Origin: Corynebacterium ammoniagenes DSM 20306
Lineage (GTDB): Bacteria > Actinomycetota > Actinomycetes > Mycobacteriales > Mycobacteriaceae
Assembly: GCF_001941425.1 (NCBI RefSeq)
Contig: NZ_CP009244.1
Location: 806,001-870,000 of the forward strand
Direction: 5' to 3'
Length of the DNA: 64,000 bases
Shown here: positions 34,983 through 42,697 of the stretch, piece after piece
How positions within the stretch are numbered: the first letter of the stretch is position 1
Layout of the letters: every line of letters begins with the position of its first letter
Program-made: the position numbers and the translations under genes
The notes under the pieces: generated by a model
Database searches by the model: none
Told to the model about the DNA's origin: nothing
What the model saw: the letters and a program-made list of their open reading frames with translations, nothing else

Positions 34983-35046
34983 AGTTGTCCACAGGATTCG
35001 GGCCGAAGGCTACCGGGAGGTTGAGCAGTTGTCTTAGCCTCAGGTC

Positions 35047-35724
35047 ATGGCCCGAATTACTGACCGTTTATCTGAACTAACCGCACCCAGCGGCGAAGAA
35101 CCAATCCTCGATGTTTCTTATCCCACCCCGCGTGTAAAGATTGCTCCGTGGCAAGCCCTTGTGGTTGCTGCGGCAGCAATCATTGCCGTTTTATTGTGGC
35201 TAGCCTTTTCTTCCCAACCTGAGCAAGGACAGCTTCCACCTATTGAAGCGGCAGAGCAGACGCAGATAGCCCCCGCTGCCACCTCGGAGGAAGCACTGCC
35301 TGCAGAGGTAGTGGTGTCCGTCGTCGGCGCAGTAAAAGAACAAGGCATTTTGCGCCTGCCCCAGGGCTCTCGAATTGCCGATGCTTTAGAAATATCAGGG
35401 CTGGCACCTAACGCCGATATCGTGTCCATCAACCATGCACAGTTGCTTGTCGATGGCGAACAGATCTACGTCAGCACGATCGGCGAAGCCCCACCTCCGG
35501 ATGCTCCGAATGGGGGAACGAGCGCAGATTCTTCACTGATTAACCTCAATTCCGCCACCGCGGCGGAGCTGATGGAATTGCCCGGCGTCGGTGAAGTTAC
35601 GGCAGAAGCAATCGTGTCTCATCGAGACACTGCCGGCTCTTTTACCTCCGTGGAGCAGCTGTTGAATGTCAGCGGCATTGGGCCCGCGAAGTTTGAAAAA
35701 CTCCAAGACCAGGTCACCGTCTAA
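35047..35724 (+). CDS. comEA: ComEA-type DNA-binding protein
   Basis: A 225-residue membrane-anchored protein: one helix near residues 35-53 (WQALVVAAAAIIAVLLWLAF), an SLBB-like domain (VSVVGAVKEQGILRLPQGSR), a linker, and a C-terminal pair of helix-hairpin-helix motifs (INLNSATAAELMELPGVGEV and LLNVSGIGPAKFEKL). ComEA binds DNA outside the membrane for uptake. It is followed by comEC after 5 bp, then holA, as in mycobacteria. Natural transformation is not well shown in this group, so the role may differ. Confidence 0.92.
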   Translation: MARITDRLSELTAPSGEEPILDVSYPTPRVKIAPWQALVVAAAAIIAVLLWLAFSSQPEQGQLPPIEAAEQTQIAPAATSEEALPAEVVVSVVGAVKEQGILRLPQGSRIADALEISGLAPNADIVSINHAQLLVDGEQIYVSTIGEAPPPDAPNGGTSADSSLINLNSATAAELMELPGVGEVTAEAIVSHRDTAGSFTSVEQLLNVSGIGPAKFEKLQDQVTV

Positions 35725-35729
35725 GACTC

Positions 35730-37337
35730 ATGCGTGAGCTGCGCTTGGTGCCCTCGGCCCTCATGGTCTGGGCTGTGACCCTAACGGTGTTATTAGGCCA
35801 GCTGCCGCTCGCGGTCATCCTGCTCGTGGGAGTGCTCACGGCGCTTGTCGTGTGCAAACAATTCGGACAGTCCCTCATGGTCTTTGTACTGGGCATCATC
35901 TCACTGCTGGTGACCTGGCTGCGCATGCGCCGGGCACCAGAGGAGATAGCGGTGGGCACGGTGACGATGAGTCCCACGGAAACTGAGACCGGTTATCTTG
36001 TTCGTCTAAGTGCAGAGAGAAATACCTACCCAGTCTTTGTCGAGGAATTACCAGAGGGCATTGATACTGGCTCGGTCGTGGAAATCGATGCGCGGTGGAG
36101 CGATTCTGACCTACCGAGTGTTGCCGGAGTTATTGGCAATGGCGAGGTTGTCTCCTACACGGAGGCCGCAGGAATCGCCGTGCATGTCTCGGCGAACTTT
36201 CGCGAAGTTGTTCAAGAGTCCGTGGGTGAGGCGTCCCAAGGTCTTATTCCCGGAATGGTGCTGGGGGATACCTCGCTGCAAGATACCGCCCAGCAAGAAC
36301 TATTCATTGACACCGGCCTTTCGCACTTATCAGCAGTATCCGGTGCCAATGTTGCCATCGTGCTCACTGCTTTCTTTTTACTGTGCCGCTGGATGAGCCT
36401 AGGACCACGCGTACAAGCCGTGGTTGCTGGTCTCGCCCTATGGGGATTTATCATCCTCGTCGGCACCGAACCTTCGGTCCTGCGCGCCGGTGTCGCCGGC
36501 GTCGTCGGGTTATTAGCCGTGGTCAATTCCTCACGCGCGGAACCTCTCCATTCCTTGTGCTTAGGGATCATCGGGCTGATTATGTGGGATAGCGATATGG
36601 CCGCAAGCTTTGGTTTTGCGCTATCGGCAGCCGCGACCGCATCCATCGTGGTGCTGACCCCGATGCTGCACCGCGTGCTTACGCCCCTAAAGTGGCCCGA
36701 TATCGTATCCCGCGCATTAGCGGTTGCTATCGCCGCGGACCTAGCCACAATGCCCATTGTCGCGCTGATGGCTGGCGAAGTCTCTTTAGTATCCGTACTG
36801 GTCAATGTTCTGGTGGCACCCGCATCCGCACCGATAACCGTGGTGGGACTTATCGCTGCCGGACTGGCACAGCTGCCATTTGATCTCCCGGCAGCGCTGC
36901 TATTAAAAGTGGTTGAGCCATTTACCTGGTGGATCTATCACATCGCCGCCGGTGCCCAAGAGCTGCCTATTTCCGTCATTGAAGCCACACCTTGGGCAGT
37001 ACTGCTTGCCTATGGGTGGATAGTCGCCGGCCTTGTCTGCGGGCACCCACGCAAGACCTTGGGCATCTTGGCGGTGTTGATGGTGTGGGGAGCAACTGAC
37101 TTCAGCCCCAAGCCTGACCCAGTGGAACTCACCCAGGTGCACACGGTTAATCGCGACGACGACATCGCTGAGGTTCCCGCCGATACTCAGGCCATCGTCG
37201 TTCTTGATTCGGCTGGCCAAAAGAGCAGCCGACCTGTTCAAACTCCTGAGGGAATCCCCGTGCTGTATCCCAACCGCGATGGGGAAGTAACCGTGTATTC
37301 CGATGGCACCCAGCACGCTGCGGATGGAAGATTTTAG
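35730..37337 (+). CDS. comEC: ComEC/Rec2-type DNA-uptake channel, without metallo-beta-lactamase domain
   Basis: A 535-residue multi-helix protein with the ComEC competence domain: LIPGMVLGDTSLQD, then THLSAVSGANVAIV-like text (here SHLSAVSGANVAIVLTAFF), and RAGVAGVVGLLAVVNSSRAEPLHSL. About 10 membrane helices. Full-length ComEC proteins (about 750 residues) carry a C-terminal metallo-beta-lactamase domain with an HxHxDH motif; none is present, and after the last helix only about 75 residues follow. The start codon lies 5 bp after comEA. Confidence 0.9.
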   Translation: MRELRLVPSALMVWAVTLTVLLGQLPLAVILLVGVLTALVVCKQFGQSLMVFVLGIISLLVTWLRMRRAPEEIAVGTVTMSPTETETGYLVRLSAERNTYPVFVEELPEGIDTGSVVEIDARWSDSDLPSVAGVIGNGEVVSYTEAAGIAVHVSANFREVVQESVGEASQGLIPGMVLGDTSLQDTAQQELFIDTGLSHLSAVSGANVAIVLTAFFLLCRWMSLGPRVQAVVAGLALWGFIILVGTEPSVLRAGVAGVVGLLAVVNSSRAEPLHSLCLGIIGLIMWDSDMAASFGFALSAAATASIVVLTPMLHRVLTPLKWPDIVSRALAVAIAADLATMPIVALMAGEVSLVSVLVNVLVAPASAPITVVGLIAAGLAQLPFDLPAALLLKVVEPFTWWIYHIAAGAQELPISVIEATPWAVLLAYGWIVAGLVCGHPRKTLGILAVLMVWGATDFSPKPDPVELTQVHTVNRDDDIAEVPADTQAIVVLDSAGQKSSRPVQTPEGIPVLYPNRDGEVTVYSDGTQHAADGRF

Positions 37338-37343
37338 TGTTCT

Positions 37344-38318
37344 ATGATGGTGTGCATGGAACCGGTGCACCTAATTTTGGGCGATGACGAATTTTTGGCA
37401 GAACGTGCCCGCAAGTCGATCCAAAAAGCGGTGGCAGAAGAAACAGGCGACCAACCGGAGTTGAAGGTGCTGCGCGCGGCCGAGGTCACCGAATGGGAGA
37501 TTCTGGAAGCCACCAGCCCGTCGCTGTTTGGTGAAACCCGCGTGATTGTCATCTCTGATACTGAACGTGTGGGATCAGCGTTGATTAAGCTCATCGTGGA
37601 TGCGGCGAAAGACCCCGCGCCGGGCATGACGATGGTGGTAAATTTCGCGATTTCGCGAAAAAACCTAAAAAACCGCAAGAAGCCACCGGAGCTGGTCGCC
37701 AAAATTCAAAAGCTGGCGCAAGTCCATGAAGTCTTCGCGCTTTATGACAATGAGGTCAAGCCGTGGGCAACGCGCGAGTTTGCATCGCACGGCATTCGCC
37801 CGACCCCCGATGTCGTCGATGCCCTGCTATCAGGCGTGGGCTCCGACCTACGTTCTTTGGCCGCGGCCATTTCCCAGCTGGTGGCCGATACCGGCGGCGA
37901 TGTCACGCGGCAAACCGTGCAGCGCTACTACGCCGGGGTTGCGGAAGTAGAAAACTGGGACATCGCGGATGCCGCAGTCGCCGGTCGGGTAGGAGAGGCC
38001 GTGGCCACCTGCCGTAGAGCATTGCAGTTGGGCGCAGAACCCGTGGGCATCGCGGCGGCATTAGCCAATAAAGTAGGCGTCATCGCCAGGCTGTATACCG
38101 CACGCGGCGATAAATTCTCCCTTGCCAAGCAGTCCGGATTGCATCCGTATGTGGCCGAAAAAACCGCGCCGATTGCGCGTCGGTGGTCGGGAGAAAATAT
38201 CAGCAAGGCAGCCATTGTGGTTTCTGACCTCGACGGACAGGTGAAAAGCTTAGGGCGTGATGGCGCCGACTATGCCGTCGAGGCAGCCGTTAAAAAAATT
38301 GCGGAGCTCGCACGATAA
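37344..38318 (+). CDS. holA: DNA polymerase III delta subunit
   Basis: A 324-residue HolA protein, the clamp-loader wrench that opens the sliding clamp. PVHLILGDDEFLAERARKSI at the N-terminus and the AAA-like body (SLFGETRVIVISDTE; VDALLSGVGSDLRSLAAAISQL; LANKVGVIARLY) are characteristic of actinobacterial delta. Start codon choice is unclear among ATG 37344, GTG 37350 and ATG 37356; the last fits family alignments best. Order comEA-comEC-holA-(insert)-rpsT is conserved apart from the insert. Confidence 0.92.
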   Translation: MMVCMEPVHLILGDDEFLAERARKSIQKAVAEETGDQPELKVLRAAEVTEWEILEATSPSLFGETRVIVISDTERVGSALIKLIVDAAKDPAPGMTMVVNFAISRKNLKNRKKPPELVAKIQKLAQVHEVFALYDNEVKPWATREFASHGIRPTPDVVDALLSGVGSDLRSLAAAISQLVADTGGDVTRQTVQRYYAGVAEVENWDIADAAVAGRVGEAVATCRRALQLGAEPVGIAAALANKVGVIARLYTARGDKFSLAKQSGLHPYVAEKTAPIARRWSGENISKAAIVVSDLDGQVKSLGRDGADYAVEAAVKKIAELAR

Positions 38319-38328
38319 ACTAACCTGC

Positions 38329-38715
38329 ATGACTGAAGAAAATAATGAGCAAGAACTCGCAGAGTTCGCCACCAAGCTTTTTGATTTAGCCCGCCACGGT
38401 GACCTCACCCTGATTGAGTACATTAAGCAGGGCGTTAGCGTGGACTTGGTCAACCACGATGGCCAGTCTTTTGTCATGCTCGCCGCGTACAACGGGCACC
38501 CAGAACTGGTTCAGGCATTGGTGGAGCAAGGCGCCGATGTGAACTTGCTCAATGACCGCAAGCAGTCCCCACTTGCCGGTGCGATCTTTAAAAAAGAAGA
38601 CGCCGTGATTGATGCGCTCCTCGAAGCGGGAGCCAACCCGAAGGCAGGCACGCCAAATGCCATCGATACTGCCACCATGTTTGGTCGTGAAGATCTCTTA
38701 GGTCGCTTCGAGTGA
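38329..38715 (+). CDS. Ankyrin-repeat protein
   Basis: A 128-residue protein from ATG 38329. It contains about three ankyrin repeats: DGQSFVMLAAYNGHPELVQALVEQGADVNLLNDRKQSPL is one full unit with its neighbour. Soluble, no signal peptide; likely a protein-protein interaction module. The gene follows holA by 10 bp and overlaps the LysE-family gene start by 4 bp (GTGA), so the three are probably co-transcribed. Confidence 0.85.
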   Translation: MTEENNEQELAEFATKLFDLARHGDLTLIEYIKQGVSVDLVNHDGQSFVMLAAYNGHPELVQALVEQGADVNLLNDRKQSPLAGAIFKKEDAVIDALLEAGANPKAGTPNAIDTATMFGREDLLGRFE

Positions 38716-39362
38716 GCGTTTCTTCCCTCGCCACCATCGTGGTGCTCAACCTGTTAGGAGCACTAAGCCCCGGGCCCGACACCATCTTGATCACCAGGTT
38801 GGCCACCAAGTCACGCCAGCATGCCCTCGCAGCGGCCACCGGGATTCAGGTCGGGGTATTCATGTGGAATACCCTCACGGTTTTGGGCGCCGCAGCCTTG
38901 CTCACGGCATTCCCGCAACTGCTGGGGCTGGTGCAGCTACTTGGCGGCAGCTGGCTGTTATACATGGGTTTTTCCACCTTCAAAGCAGGTTGGCTGTCAC
39001 GCAATGCCGTGCCCATGTCGTTGGCAGAACAAGAAGCACAATTAGGCCGGCTGCGGCATTCTTTCCGCACAGGCTTAGCGACGAATCTCTCCAACCCCAA
39101 GATCGTCTTATTTCTCTCCGCGCTCATCGCGCCGATGCTTCCCGCCAGCCCGTCGCTGGGCGTTGCCATCACGCTGATTTTGGCGATGAGCTTGTCCTGC
39201 TACGCGATGTTCATTCTCATCAGCTTCGTGGTATCCACCAAGGCGGTGCGCCGCAAGCTGTTGGCCGCTGGACCCTGGATTGATATCGCCGCGGGAACCT
39301 TTTTCATGATTGCCGGCATCGCCTTGGCAGTCACCGGATTCCGGGATATCTTCGGAATTTAG
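38712..39362 (+). CDS. LysE/RhtB-family amino-acid exporter
   Basis: A 216-residue membrane protein with about six helices. The family signature near the N-terminus is LNLLGALSPGPDTILITRLA, and the second half has the FRTGLATNLSNPKIVLFLSAL block with the conserved Asn-Pro-Lys. RhtB-type exporters remove amino acids such as homoserine, threonine or leucine from the cytoplasm. GTG start overlaps the ankyrin stop. The 3' end overlaps the convergent restriction-nuclease gene by 4 bp. Confidence 0.9.
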   Translation: MSVSSLATIVVLNLLGALSPGPDTILITRLATKSRQHALAAATGIQVGVFMWNTLTVLGAAALLTAFPQLLGLVQLLGGSWLLYMGFSTFKAGWLSRNAVPMSLAEQEAQLGRLRHSFRTGLATNLSNPKIVLFLSALIAPMLPASPSLGVAITLILAMSLSCYAMFILISFVVSTKAVRRKLLAAGPWIDIAAGTFFMIAGIALAVTGFRDIFGI

Positions 39363-40681
39363 AGTTGTAGCTCTTCGGTCGTCGCGAGCGCCCACACCCA
39401 CTGCGCCCAGGACAGCACGGTGCCGGCGCGGCGACCAAGGGTGGAGCCGGTAACGCCAACCCCTGAAGCTTCCATAATGGCGCTGATTTCACCGCGGGTA
39501 GGAACCTGGTTATCGCGCAGTGCTTTTGCTAGCACCGTATGGAAAACCTCGTGGCGCAGCAGCAACTTAATTAGTGCAATATTGCGCTCATTGCGCTCTT
39601 CACCCATGACCTTGGCGCCGAAATCCGTCAGCGACCAGGTGCGGTTGTTATCGGTGATAAGGCCTAAGTATTTCGCAGCGCTGGCGTAATAGTTGGTTTG
39701 CCGCGAGGCGAAGTCATAGTTTTCCGTAATCTCCTGCGCGCTCAGTGGAGCTTCCTGCAGCAGCTCACACAGGTTAATGACGCGCGCAAAGCTATCCGCC
39801 TGCGGGAAGGGGATCTTCTCCGGCTCCGGTTCAATGGTGGCAGCGTCCACCAATTTCTGGAGCACGTCCAAGGTAATCCGCGATGCCGTGAGCGTATAGC
39901 GCGCGGCGTGGGCCAAAGCAATGGATTCTGGGCGCAGCGGATCGGAAAATTCAAAGCGGTACAGGTGGAAAATACCATTGGAATAGACCTGGTAGACCGG
40001 TGCCACGGGCTTCGACATGGTCTGGGAAAACCTGCGGTAGGGAAAATACAGCTGGCGGATATTTAAGTCTGCAGACAAATGATTTTTGGCCTCCACCAGG
40101 CATAAGAGATCTGAGGATTCTAAGCCGGCATCAATTTCCATCTGCGCCTTGCTGATGTGGAAGCTGCCGCAGGCGAGCTCCACGTCAATTTCTCCCGTAG
40201 ACATGCGACCGGCAACGGTGGCGTGCAGTTTCTCTGTGCCGAGAAAATCCTCGAGAATGCCCGAGAGGGCAGAGGCATTCAACGCCGCGGATTCAGAGGT
40301 GATGCTCGTAGGATGCAGGGACTCAATGCCATCGGGAAAAGGCATGTAGCGGATGGGGCCTAAAGTTTCTTCTGCGGGGAAGTTCTTAAAAAGATCGAAT
40401 CGGCCCACTAAATATTCTGAGCGTGATAGCGGAAGGATATTTAGTCCGCGCTTGGCAAAGATCCAGGGCCGGGCCGCCGTGGAATCATGCTTGGCCATCA
40501 ACCGTGGCTCGCGGGAGGAGAGCTCTTTGAGGTCAGTGGCACTGATGCGGAAATAGCCATCCGCATTGGGGCTGCGTTGAGATAACACCCGCAGCCAGCC
40601 CAGATCATTGCGGCCAAGCGGTGCGCTGTTAGGCACGTTAAATAATAGGCGAAGTTCTTTTTCGTCCAGGTTAGCGGTCAT
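39359..40681 (-). CDS. Putative type II restriction endonuclease (PD-(D/E)XK)
   Basis: A 440-residue protein that I recognise by motif and context rather than by close family. Asp184 in AQMEIDAGLESSD and Glu197-Ala198-Lys199 in LLCLVEAKNH give a D-X12-E-X-K core typical of PD-(D/E)XK nucleases, with a preceding EIDVELACG strand. The C-terminal ~130 residues (SAQEITENYDFASRQTNYYASAAKYLGLI onward) look like winged helices. The gene overlaps the 3' end of the Dam-type methylase by 11 bp on the same strand. Together these support a restriction-modification pair, perhaps with GATC-like specificity. Without the methylase neighbour I would call it a nuclease of unknown role. Confidence 0.72.
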   Translation of the reverse strand: MTANLDEKELRLLFNVPNSAPLGRNDLGWLRVLSQRSPNADGYFRISATDLKELSSREPRLMAKHDSTAARPWIFAKRGLNILPLSRSEYLVGRFDLFKNFPAEETLGPIRYMPFPDGIESLHPTSITSESAALNASALSGILEDFLGTEKLHATVAGRMSTGEIDVELACGSFHISKAQMEIDAGLESSDLLCLVEAKNHLSADLNIRQLYFPYRRFSQTMSKPVAPVYQVYSNGIFHLYRFEFSDPLRPESIALAHAARYTLTASRITLDVLQKLVDAATIEPEPEKIPFPQADSFARVINLCELLQEAPLSAQEITENYDFASRQTNYYASAAKYLGLITDNNRTWSLTDFGAKVMGEERNERNIALIKLLLRHEVFHTVLAKALRDNQVPTRGEISAIMEASGVGVTGSTLGRRAGTVLSWAQWVWALATTEELQL

Positions 40682-41504
40682 AATTGCGAACTAATACCTC
40701 ATCGACTTTGCCGCGTTTAGAGGCCACGGAGTTGATAGCGCGTGAAGCACCCACGATATCCACGTGATAATCAGCATAGAGTTCGCGGATGAAATCCGTG
40801 GCGGAATTCGACAACATCCAGTTGATGCCGCGGGCCGAGAGGTCATCGCAAAGCTCTTTGAGCTCTACCTGCTGGGCTCGGCCAAACCCGCCGGCGGCAT
40901 ATCCAACGAAGTTGCTGGTGATATTGACCGGGTCATAGGGCGGATCGAAATACACGAAATCACCAGGGCGCGCGGTCTTCACGGCGTCCTTGAAATCGCC
41001 CTGCAGGAAGGTGACGTCATTGTCATTGAGGTAGGCGTGGACCTCGTGCAAAGTTTTAGTATCGCAAATCAGCGGCTTTTTATAACGGCCAAAAGGGGAG
41101 TTGAACTGTCCTGCCAGGTTCACGCGGTACAGCCCGTTGTAGCAGGTCTTATTCAAATACACCGTACGGGCAGCGCGCTTGACGGGCGAAAGCTGGGCAA
41201 ATACCTCGGCATCGCGGTCTAGGGCGCGCAGCTGGTAGAAAAATTCCTCATCATTGGGGTAATCCTGAAGCTCCGCGATGAGCTCTTCCACATTGTCACG
41301 AACCACGGCGTAGAGGTTGATGAGCTCAGCGTTGAGATCATTGACCACGGCCTTGTGCGGGGCAAGGGACCACAAAACCGCTCCACCGCCGAAGAAAGGT
41401 TCAAAATAGGTGGAGTAGCCCGTTGCCGGTAGGGCAGCGTGAATATGTGGCAGTAGCTGGCGTTTTCCGCCGACCCACTTTACCAAGGGCTTCAGGTTCG
41501 TCAT
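40671..41504 (-). CDS. DNA adenine methyltransferase, D12/Dam class
   Basis: A 277-residue N6-adenine methyltransferase. KWVGGKRQLLPHI (residues 9-21) and FEPFFGGGAVLW (34-45) form the AdoMet site; DPPY at 187-190 is the catalytic motif; NKTCYNGLYRVNLAGQFNSPFGRY (119-141) matches the Dam/DpnM target-recognition region. Members of this class modify GATC or related sites. Coupled to the downstream nuclease gene. It begins in its own gap, downstream of the rpsT terminator, and interrupts the conserved holA-rpsT order, as expected for an acquired module. Confidence 0.92.
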   Translation of the reverse strand: MTNLKPLVKWVGGKRQLLPHIHAALPATGYSTYFEPFFGGGAVLWSLAPHKAVVNDLNAELINLYAVVRDNVEELIAELQDYPNDEEFFYQLRALDRDAEVFAQLSPVKRAARTVYLNKTCYNGLYRVNLAGQFNSPFGRYKKPLICDTKTLHEVHAYLNDNDVTFLQGDFKDAVKTARPGDFVYFDPPYDPVNITSNFVGYAAGGFGRAQQVELKELCDDLSARGINWMLSNSATDFIRELYADYHVDIVGASRAINSVASKRGKVDEVLVRNYDR

Positions 41505-41563
41505 CGTTGAATTATCTTAGCCGCACCGCCGGACACACCCGGCATCAGTTCGAACAACATTAG

Positions 41564-41603
41564 AAAATGCCTAGTGCCCCACACAATTGCTTGCATGGGG
41601 CAC
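41564..41603 (-). terminator. Rho-independent terminator of rpsT
   Basis: On the minus strand GTGCCCCA (41603-41596) pairs with TGGGGCAC (41581-41574), an 8-bp stem with a 14-base interior, followed by TAGGCATTTTC. It lies 21 bp beyond the rpsT stop and before the methylase gene. Confidence 0.75.
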
Positions 41604-41623
41604 CAGGGATGCTTTGAAAAAGA

Positions 41624-41887
41624 TTAGTTCATCTTGTTGAAAGCGGCAGCCATACCGGACTTCTTGTTAGCCGCGTTGTTGCGGTGGAAGACGCCCTTGG
41701 ATACGGACTTGTCCAGTGCGCGGGAAGCCTTACGCAGCTGAGCTTCTGCACCAGCCTTATCGCCAGCCTCCACTAGGGTGCGGAACTTGCGGATTTCGGT
41801 GCGAACTGCAGAGCGAACTGCCTTGTTGCGCTGACGTGCCTTCTCGTTGGTGATAGCACGCTTTTGCTTGGACTTAATATTTGCCAT
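41624..41887 (-). CDS. rpsT: 30S ribosomal protein S20
   Basis: An 87-residue, very basic protein that binds 16S rRNA early in 30S assembly. [21 protein letters not shown] at the N-terminus and [18 protein letters not shown] at the C-terminus are S20 hallmarks. ATG 41887 with AAGAGGT upstream is right; an upstream ATG at 41953 would add 22 residues not found in S20. Monocistronic with its own terminator. Between it and the PemK-like gene lie 189 bp with two small hairpins. Confidence 0.97.
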   Translation of the reverse strand: MANIKSKQKRAITNEKARQRNKAVRSAVRTEIRKFRTLVEAGDKAGAEAQLRKASRALDKSVSKGVFHRNNAANKKSGMAAAFNKMN

Positions 41888-41947
41888 GAGAAATACCTCT
41901 TGTAAATCGAAAATGATTGGATACTTAACCTCACGTGCACAGCTCCT

Positions 41948-42008
41948 GATCATTTACAACAGTAAATAATCTTGGCGATTAACGAGCGGACCCAAGGTCC
42001 TGACCGCT
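41948..42008. other. Two small inverted repeats in the rpsT upstream region
   Basis: ATTTAC-AACA-GTAAAT at 41952-41967 (extended to GAT/ATC with one mismatch) and GGACC-CAA-GGTCC at 41988-42000, itself inside AGCGG/CCGCT (41985-42008). The latter may terminate the PemK-like transcript; the former may be in the rpsT leader, where S20 autoregulation is known in other bacteria. No function is proved. Confidence 0.3.
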
Positions 42009-42076
42009 AGCGCAATCGCGCGCGCGAAGTTAACTAACCTGGATACAGTACCAAGCAGCGCGGCTAAAACCCAAAT

Positions 42077-42622
42077 TTATCCCCAGTGGTATTTCTGGCG
42101 CAGCCGGTTCGCAATCCGCTCAAAGCGGCGCTCGGGAAAGAGAATGCCTTTTCGGCGGACTTGTTCTTCCGATACCTCGAGCACGCGGTCTAGACGCACC
42201 CAGCATTGGCGGCGCGAATCGTCCCATTCGCCGGAGCCAATTTCCAACCAAGCTTCATCATCGGCATGCGCGGCATTGGGGGAGATTAACAAGCCCAAGA
42301 CCGTGGAGCGTGTGCGGCCGACTAATAAGATGGCGCGCTCGGTGGGAGGGGAGCTGGGCCCTTGCGTCGGCGCCCAGACCCACACGACTTCCCCGGAATC
42401 GGCTTGGCCGTCCATATCGGGGGCAAAGAAGATGGAACGCGCACGGGTTTCGGTGTGCTCCACTCGGATTTTGGCGGGCTTGCGTGGATCAGTCCCGCCG
42501 TGGTTGCCATGCATTCCTAACCGGGCGTTGATGCGAGAAAGTCCAAGATCTAAGGGGTCTTTCACCTCAATGCCGGCTACTTTGCGTAAACGGGACACGA
42601 AGGTGTTAGTCATATTGTCCAT
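42077..42622 (-). CDS. PemK/MazF-like protein
   Basis: A 181-residue protein with a PemK-fold core: SGEVVWVWAPTQGPSSPPTERAILLVGR matches the first strands of MazF-type toxins and VRLDRVLEV the C-terminal strand. It is longer than MazF (about 110 residues), with an N-terminal extension of about 50. No antitoxin-like gene is beside it, and it is divergent from lepA with a 75-bp gap, an arrangement I associate with corynebacteria. It may be a conserved RNA-related protein rather than a toxin. AGGAG precedes ATG 42622. Confidence 0.7.
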   Translation of the reverse strand: MDNMTNTFVSRLRKVAGIEVKDPLDLGLSRINARLGMHGNHGGTDPRKPAKIRVEHTETRARSIFFAPDMDGQADSGEVVWVWAPTQGPSSPPTERAILLVGRTRSTVLGLLISPNAAHADDEAWLEIGSGEWDDSRRQCWVRLDRVLEVSEEQVRRKGILFPERRFERIANRLRQKYHWG

Positions 42623-42697
42623 CCTAACTCCTATTTTTAAGCATGTCTTCGGTATGGTTGGTACAAGCTTTCTTTACGTGCATGGAATAGGAATCTT

